Positions 5,766 through 11,035 of a stretch of DNA of 11,035 nucleotides are shown here, piece after piece. Numbering within the stretch: position 1 is the stretch's first letter; each line of letters starts with the position of its first letter. The position numbers and the translations under genes are program-made. Source of the stretch: JBBRUG01 sp038247995 (GTDB taxonomy: Bacteria > Chloroflexota > Chloroflexia > Chloroflexales > Chloroflexaceae); the NCBI GenBank assembly GCA_038247995.1, contig JBBRUG010000199.1, forward strand, positions 1 through 11,035, given 5' to 3'. The notes beneath the pieces are model-generated. The model ran no database searches. It was given only the letters and a program-made list of their open reading frames with translations, and had not been told where the DNA came from.

Positions 5766-6896
5766 ATGATCCCTACTACACCTACGGTTTTAATTGTTGA
5801 CGATATTGCCGCCAACCGCATGATCTTGGAGCGCATGCTGCGCAAACGCGGCGTCAACGTACTCACCGCCACAAACGGCAGCGAGGCGCTGGAAGTCCTC
5901 GACGCTGCGCAGGTCGATACGATCTTGCTTGACATTATGATGCCGGTGATGAATGGGTATGAACTGCTGGCCGCGCTGAAAGAGCGTAATGAGCAACCCT
6001 ACGTGCCGGTTGTGGTCATTTCGGCGCTGCACGAAGTGGAAAGTGTCGCCCGCTGCATCGCGCTTGGCGCCGCCGACTTCTTGTTCAAGCCGGTAAATTG
6101 GGTGTTGCTCGAAGCCCGTTTACAGGCGTGCCTAACCCAGAAGGCGCTCCACGACCGTGCGCAGGCGGCTTATGCAGCTGTGCTTCAGGCCAATCATGCC
6201 AAGAGTGAGTTCATCTCGATGGTTTCGCATGAGTTAAAAAACCCGCTTGCAGCGATTCGCGGCTACGCCGATATGATGCTTCACCAAACCTTCCAGCCTG
6301 CCGATCCCAGACATGTAGAATATATTCGCACGATCCGAGCGCTCAGCATGACCATGGACAAGATGCTTGGCGATCTGAGCGATCTTTCCCAGATCGAATC
6401 GGGGCAACTACAGCTTGATCGGCTGCCGCAGAATTTGGGCACTCTGGTTTACACCGCTCAACAAGCTGTTCACAACACGATTTCCGTAAAAGCCCAACCC
6501 TTTACAATCACAATCGACCCGGATTTGCCGCAACCTCACGTTGATGCAATCCGGGTCGTCCAAATCCTCACGAACCTGCTTAGTAACGCCAGCAAATACA
6601 CCCCTGTCGGTGGCACAATTACGCTTAAGGCCTATGCCCGTGATCCGGCCACGCTCGAAATTGCCGTAAGCGATACGGGCATCGGAATGCACGCCGACGA
6701 CCAGCAACGCATATTTGAACGTTATTTTCGCGCTCATGACGAACTTGCGCGCCAGGAGCGCGGCACCGGACTTGGCCTCAGCATTACGCGCCTGTTAGTC
6801 GAAGCGCATGGCGGCCGGATCTGGTTCGAGAGTGTTTATCGTCAAGGCACGACCTTCTATTTTACCCTTCCGGTCGTTACACTAGCAACTATATAA
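5766..6896 (+). CDS. Hybrid response regulator-histidine kinase (REC-HisKA-HATPase)
   Basis: A 376-residue cytoplasmic protein without membrane segments. The receiver domain (~8-122) has the acidic pair Asp12/Asp13, phospho-acceptor Asp56 in ILLDIMMP, Ser86 and Lys108 in FKP. A short helical linker leads to HisKA (~145-215) with phospho-acceptor His155 in MVSHELKNP. The ATPase domain (~260-370) has an N box with Asn274 (LLSNASKYTP), DTGIGM (303-308), an F box IFERYFR (316-322) and a G2 box RGTGLGLS (332-339). All catalytic residues are present, so both halves should work. The kinase has no sensor of its own and may be controlled by phosphorylation of its receiver, perhaps by the 7TM kinase encoded just 4 bases downstream. 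The start fits because REC begins at residue 8, though no strong ribosome binding site is seen. The output target is unknown: no DNA-binding domain is present. Confidence 0.93.
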   Translation: MIPTTPTVLIVDDIAANRMILERMLRKRGVNVLTATNGSEALEVLDAAQVDTILLDIMMPVMNGYELLAALKERNEQPYVPVVVISALHEVESVARCIALGAADFLFKPVNWVLLEARLQACLTQKALHDRAQAAYAAVLQANHAKSEFISMVSHELKNPLAAIRGYADMMLHQTFQPADPRHVEYIRTIRALSMTMDKMLGDLSDLSQIESGQLQLDRLPQNLGTLVYTAQQAVHNTISVKAQPFTITIDPDLPQPHVDAIRVVQILTNLLSNASKYTPVGGTITLKAYARDPATLEIAVSDTGIGMHADDQQRIFERYFRAHDELARQERGTGLGLSITRLLVEAHGGRIWFESVYRQGTTFYFTLPVVTLATI

Positions 6897-6900
6897 ACGC

Positions 6901-9273
6901 ATGCCAGCGCTTGCCTTTTTCTTTCCACTCATTACCGCCGCCGTGGTGGCGAGTGTATCTTCCGCATGGGCAATCAGCCAACCCATCCGCGGCAACGGCG
7001 CATTCGCCGGCTTAATGGCCGCCCTCAGTTGGTGGCTAATTGCCTATACCTTCGAATTAAACAGCACAACCCTGGAAGCGGCGCTGTTCTGGGGCAAAGC
7101 CCAGTATCTTAGTATTGTGCTTGTGCCTCCGCTCTGGCTGCTGTTCGCCCTGCACTACAGCAACACTACCCATCGCCTGGCGCAGTTAGTGCCGCTTGGG
7201 CTGTTCGGCCTTGCCGCAATAACCCTTGTGCTCGTCTGGACGAATGAGTGGCATGGCCTGATCTGGGCGACGGTGACGCTCGAGACTGTAGGCGCCGTGC
7301 AAATGCTCAAGGTGAGTTATGGGCCGTGGTTTATCGTGCATACCGTGGCCGCCTATACGACAATTATCAGCGCCAGCGCATGTTTGATCCGCTTTGCCTG
7401 GCAACTGAGCAACCTGTATCGACGGCAGGCCTTTTTGCTGATTACCGGTGCGCTGACACCGATGTTCGGCAATCTTGTCTATCTGCTCCGCATCGGCCCG
7501 ATCACCACACTTGATCTGACGCCGTTCTTTTTCACCATTACCGGCGTGCTTTTCGCCTGGGCTATTTATCGGACACGCTTGTTGTCGATTGTGCCTATAG
7601 CGCGCAACACGCTCGTTGAGCAGATGCACGACAGCGTGATTGTGATCGATCCGCAGGGGACGATCATTGATGCCAATCATTCCGTCCAGAGTCTGCTCGG
7701 CACGCCAACCCAGATCCTGATCGGCCAATCGCTCGCCAGCTATGCGCCGCTGCAGGCATTGGCGCCTGTCGTACAAGCAGCCCAACAGCAGCATACGCTG
7801 ATCACGCAGGAGATCGAACTCGATCTGGCGCAAACCCACTTGACGTTTGAGGTTCAACTAACGCCGCTGACGACAACCCGCCATCAGCAGCGTGGCCTCT
7901 TGATTGTGCTGCGCGATGTGACCGAGCGTAAGCGCATCGAGCGGGAACTGCGCATGCAAAAAGATCTCTTTGCCGGGGTGGCGGCTGTAGCGCGCGCCGG
8001 CACCGAACGTATGCAGATCAGCGCCGCCCTGCGCAATATTTTGCATACTACAATCAAGCTGACTAATGCTACCCAAGGGTGTATCTTCCTGATCGCGCCC
8101 GATGGCACTCTCCAGCAGAACATTATCGTGGGCGGCCCACTTTCGCCTGAACAAGAGGCTGCCCTGGCGCAATTGGTGCTGCGTGAAGGCCTGGCACGCT
8201 GGGTGTTGGAATTACGCCAGCTCATTGTGATCGGCGACACGCAGACCGATCCGCGCTGGATCGATCTGCCCGCCTTCCAGTTCTCGCCGGTGCGCTCGGC
8301 GCTTGCCGTGCCGATTACTTTTGAAGAGCGCGGGATTGGGCTGATCGCGCTTTCGCATCACGCCACCGCTCACTTTCATGCCCAACACGCCGATCTGATG
8401 GCCGCCGCCGCCGATCAGATCGCCCTCTCGGTACGCAATGCGCAGATGTATGAAACCCAACTCGCGCTCGCCGAGCAAGCCGAGGCTTCCAGCCGGGCCA
8501 AAAGCGCCTTTATTGCGAATATGAGCCATGAATTACGCACTCCGCTCACGGCGATCCTCGGGTACAGCGATATTCTGGCCGATGAATTAGCTGAACTGCA
8601 GCAACCGAATCTTACGCACGATCTAGAGCAGATCAAATCCGCCGGCGGGCATCTGCTCAGCCTCGTCGATACCATGCTTGATCTTGCGCATATTGCTTCC
8701 GGCCAGATGCAGGTCGAGTATCAGCCCGTTGATCCGATCATCCTGGTGCAGGCCATGATTGATGCGACCCAGAGCCTGGCCCAGAAGAATCGCAATATCT
8801 TGCAGTTTGGATCAAGCGCCGATCTGGGCTTGATCTATACCGATGGATTGAAACTTCAGCAGATTGTGCAGTATTTGCTACAGAATGCCTGCAAATTCAC
8901 CCATGCCGGCCAGATTATGGTAACGGTGCAACGTGAAGGCGCTACGCCGGGAGCGGCCCTGGATCAGCCAGCGATTACTAATGCGCCGCTGGTTATTACG
9001 ATCTGCGATACCGGCATCGGGATGACTGAAGCGGAGATCGCGCAACTCTTCAGCAATTTTATGCAAGCCGATAGTTCCAGCACCCGACGTTATGGCGGCA
9101 TGGGGTTGGGCCTCGCCTTAAGCCGTCAATTGGCGCATCTGCTCGGCGGCGATATTACGGTGCAGAGCGCACCGGGCGCAGGTTCATGTTTTACCTTAGC
9201 GCTCCCGTTTTATACCCGGCCTCAAGGCAAGCCATTGCTTAATCAACCGGAACGGCCTAACCCATTCCCATGA
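6901..9273 (+). CDS. 7TM-PAS-GAF sensor histidine kinase
   Basis: A 790-residue membrane sensor starting 4 bases after the hybrid kinase stop, so clearly co-transcribed. Residues ~1-225 contain seven hydrophobic segments (roughly 5-25, 35-52, 68-86, 95-113, 142-164, 177-197, 206-223) with VSYGPWF between segments four and five, typical of the histidine kinase N-terminal 7TM module. A PAS domain follows (~238-342: DSVIVIDPQGTIIDANH, ending VLRDVTERKR), then GAF (~360-515), HisKA (~533-600) with His543 in NMSHELRTPLT, and HATPase (~645-770) with Asn662, DTGIGM (703-708) and GGMGLGL (732-738). All catalytic residues are present. The ligand of the 7TM, PAS or GAF domains cannot be read. It has no receiver; the upstream REC-kinase is a natural partner. 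A Pro-rich tail follows the ATPase domain. Its stop overlaps the next start by ATGA. Confidence 0.94.
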   Translation: MPALAFFFPLITAAVVASVSSAWAISQPIRGNGAFAGLMAALSWWLIAYTFELNSTTLEAALFWGKAQYLSIVLVPPLWLLFALHYSNTTHRLAQLVPLGLFGLAAITLVLVWTNEWHGLIWATVTLETVGAVQMLKVSYGPWFIVHTVAAYTTIISASACLIRFAWQLSNLYRRQAFLLITGALTPMFGNLVYLLRIGPITTLDLTPFFFTITGVLFAWAIYRTRLLSIVPIARNTLVEQMHDSVIVIDPQGTIIDANHSVQSLLGTPTQILIGQSLASYAPLQALAPVVQAAQQQHTLITQEIELDLAQTHLTFEVQLTPLTTTRHQQRGLLIVLRDVTERKRIERELRMQKDLFAGVAAVARAGTERMQISAALRNILHTTIKLTNATQGCIFLIAPDGTLQQNIIVGGPLSPEQEAALAQLVLREGLARWVLELRQLIVIGDTQTDPRWIDLPAFQFSPVRSALAVPITFEERGIGLIALSHHATAHFHAQHADLMAAAADQIALSVRNAQMYETQLALAEQAEASSRAKSAFIANMSHELRTPLTAILGYSDILADELAELQQPNLTHDLEQIKSAGGHLLSLVDTMLDLAHIASGQMQVEYQPVDPIILVQAMIDATQSLAQKNRNILQFGSSADLGLIYTDGLKLQQIVQYLLQNACKFTHAGQIMVTVQREGATPGAALDQPAITNAPLVITICDTGIGMTEAEIAQLFSNFMQADSSSTRRYGGMGLGLALSRQLAHLLGGDITVQSAPGAGSCFTLALPFYTRPQGKPLLNQPERPNPFP

Positions 9274-11035
9274 TTCTTTTTACGCTTTTCTGGTGGTTGC
9301 TGATCTGCTCGACGCTGATCTCCTTCAGCTTGACGCTCTATGCCCTAAATCGGCGCAGCGTTACAGGCGCCGGCCCCTTTGCGCTCGTAATGGCGGGCTG
9401 GTTTATCTGGGCTTTCGGGTATCTGCTGGAACTCCGGGCGCCGACGTTGGTCGGCCGAATTTTTTGGGACAATCTACAGTTTTTTGGCATCGACCTGGCC
9501 GTAGCCGGCGGGTTGCTCTTTGCCCTGGCCTATACCGGGCGGATCACGCGCCTCCAGCCGATAGCGCTCCAACTGGCCCTCTTTCCACTGCTGAACCTCT
9601 TCATTGTCTGGAGCGATCCGCAGCACAATCTGTTGCGCAGCGAACCGCGCTTGTATAGCGTAGGCGAGTCTATCAGCCTGGTCTATGGCTACGGGCCATG
9701 GTTCTGGATTTTTATCGTCTACACGTACTTGCTGCTCAGCGGCATGTTGATGATTCTGATTCGCTTTGCAATCCGCAACCGCCTTCATCGATCAATTGTG
9801 CTGACGTTTGTTGTCGGTTTCAGCGCTCCAACCCTCGGCGGGCTGATCACCGTTTCCGGCCTCGTACCGATTGTTGGCGCCGAGCGACTCGATATCTCGC
9901 CGCTTACATTTGCGATCAGCGGGCCGCTGATTGCCTGGAGTTTGTTCCGCAAGGCCGGCTTGTTCGACCTGATGCCGATTGCGCGCTCGCTCCTGATCGA
10001 CCAGATGTTCGACGGCACACTGGTGGTGGATCAATTCGGTCGGATCATTGATGCAAATCCGCAGGCCCACACGCTGCTGCATTACCCGGCTACTACACTG
10101 CCTGGCCGCATACTGGCCGATCTGCCGCCCGCCCTGGCCGCACTCGCCACGACAAGCGAGCGCCAGCAGGGCGACATTTACCTGGAAAATGCCGGCGTTA
10201 CCATTCTTGATGTCACGGTGACGCCCTTACAACTCACGAGCGCCGGCCAACTCGGCTGGCTGATCGTGTTGCGCGACAGCACCGAACGCATCGGCTGGAC
10301 CAATGCCCTACGTACCCAGGCGCAGTACAATCGCGCCCTGGCCGCCTGTTCGCAGATGCTGCTGCGTGAGATCCGGCCCGGCGCTCAGCGCAACGAGGTG
10401 CTTACCCAGGCCCTGGGGGCGATCCGCGCCACGATCAACACGCCGCGCATCGATCTCTGTGAGAACGGGCTTAGTGCCGCAGGCGAAGGCATTACCTTCC
10501 CAATCGCGGAAGACGCCCTGCCCGCAATGCCACCCTGCCCCTTCAACTCGACCACACCTTGCCGTTTGCCGGCACAGGTCAGCACAATCCTCGCGCAGGA
10601 CCAACCCTGTAGTGGGGCCGTCGCTACGCTCTTTGCCGATGATCCCGCCGGAAGTGCAGCACTGCACGCCGTTGGAATCGCGGCCATTTTATTCCTGCCC
10701 GTGTATATTGAGGGTACCTGGTGGGGCATGATCATCGTCGGCGATGACCAGCCGACCCGTACCTGGGATGCGGCAACAATCGACTTTCTGCGTACCGCTG
10801 CCGATATGATCGCCTCGTTTATGCAACAGTGGGCAACGCTGGACACCTTGCGCGAACGCGAACACTTTATTGATCGGATTAACCAGACTACTCCCGACAT
10901 GATTTATGTCTACAATCTGGTGCAACACAAAATTGTCTATCTCAACCAGGCCAGTATGACAAGCCTGGGGTACACGCCCGCTCAACTGAGCGACGCCGGG
11001 TCAGGAGTTGTAGCTAGTCTGGTACACCCTGACGA
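9270..11035 (+). CDS. 7TM-PAS-GAF-PAS sensor protein (probable histidine kinase), 3' end outside window
   Basis: The frame is open without a stop for 588 codons up to the window edge. The ATG at 9270 overlaps the upstream stop (ATGA, 9270-9273), pointing to translational coupling. Residues ~1-228 form a 7TM module (segments roughly 3-25, 35-54, 70-88, 98-114, 143-166, 174-196, 209-226) with YGYGPWF (139-145) as in the preceding protein. PAS 1 is ~245-345 (DGTLVVDQFGRIIDAN, ending IVLRDSTER), then a GAF-like domain (~355-520, with FLPVYIEGTWWGMIIVGDD), a short helix, and a second PAS beginning near 535 (INQTTPDMIYVYN) that is cut by the edge. It is paralogous to the upstream kinase from the 7TM module through PAS. 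A HisKA/HATPase end is expected but not visible; a GGDEF/EAL or other output cannot be excluded. Confidence 0.92.
   Translation, partial: MILFTLFWWLLICSTLISFSLTLYALNRRSVTGAGPFALVMAGWFIWAFGYLLELRAPTLVGRIFWDNLQFFGIDLAVAGGLLFALAYTGRITRLQPIALQLALFPLLNLFIVWSDPQHNLLRSEPRLYSVGESISLVYGYGPWFWIFIVYTYLLLSGMLMILIRFAIRNRLHRSIVLTFVVGFSAPTLGGLITVSGLVPIVGAERLDISPLTFAISGPLIAWSLFRKAGLFDLMPIARSLLIDQMFDGTLVVDQFGRIIDANPQAHTLLHYPATTLPGRILADLPPALAALATTSERQQGDIYLENAGVTILDVTVTPLQLTSAGQLGWLIVLRDSTERIGWTNALRTQAQYNRALAACSQMLLREIRPGAQRNEVLTQALGAIRATINTPRIDLCENGLSAAGEGITFPIAEDALPAMPPCPFNSTTPCRLPAQVSTILAQDQPCSGAVATLFADDPAGSAALHAVGIAAILFLPVYIEGTWWGMIIVGDDQPTRTWDAATIDFLRTAADMIASFMQQWATLDTLREREHFIDRINQTTPDMIYVYNLVQHKIVYLNQASMTSLGYTPAQLSDAGSGVVASLVHPD

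Noticed and set aside
9293..10731. Three plus-strand frames (9293-9658, 9698-10051, 10303-10731) that look like separate small genes
   Set aside because: They are out-of-frame readings of the single long 7TM-PAS-GAF-PAS frame that starts at 9270; none has a recognisable domain.

Overview
The window looks like a piece of a GC-rich bacterial chromosome, most likely from a filamentous member of the Chloroflexota (Chloroflexia/Roseiflexaceae-like). This is inferred from the gene types, the GC-rich codon use, and the sensor kinases with an N-terminal 7TM domain arranged with a REC-kinase protein. No marker gene here proves the taxonomy. All supported genes are on the + strand, in two blocks.

Block 1 (1-5388) is a sugar-glycerate (compatible-solute) cluster. 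In order it holds: the C-terminal end of a GH63-type glycosylglycerate hydrolase; a GT4 glycosyltransferase that overlaps it by ATGA; a fusion of two universal-stress (Usp) domains with a GT81 glucosyl-3-phosphoglycerate synthase (GpgS-like); and a GH13_18 sucrose-phosphorylase-like enzyme best read as a glucosylglycerate phosphorylase. The block would make glucosyl-3-phosphoglycerate from an NDP-glucose and 3-phosphoglycerate. It could also recover glucose from glucosylglycerate by hydrolysis or phosphorolysis. The phosphatase (GpgP) that would link synthesis to the free solute is not in the window, and the GT4 may extend the product. Small repeats and a strong hairpin lie in the gaps of this block.

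A 377-base gap (5389-5765) has no convincing gene but many inverted repeats, and ends in an AT-rich promoter-like stretch.

Block 2 (5766-11035) is a signal-transduction operon with almost no intergenic space: a REC-HisKA-HATPase hybrid without its own sensor; a 7TM-PAS-GAF histidine kinase; and a second 7TM-PAS-GAF-PAS sensor that is paralogous to the first over its N-terminal half and runs off the right edge. That last reading frame is open without a stop from 9270 to the end of the window.

The most interesting observation is in the GpgS-like enzyme. Compared with the mycobacterial GpgS sequence as I remember it, the two metal-ligand positions (Asp of DxD, and a His) appear changed together to Lys and Glu, and the protein carries two Usp domains at its N-terminus.
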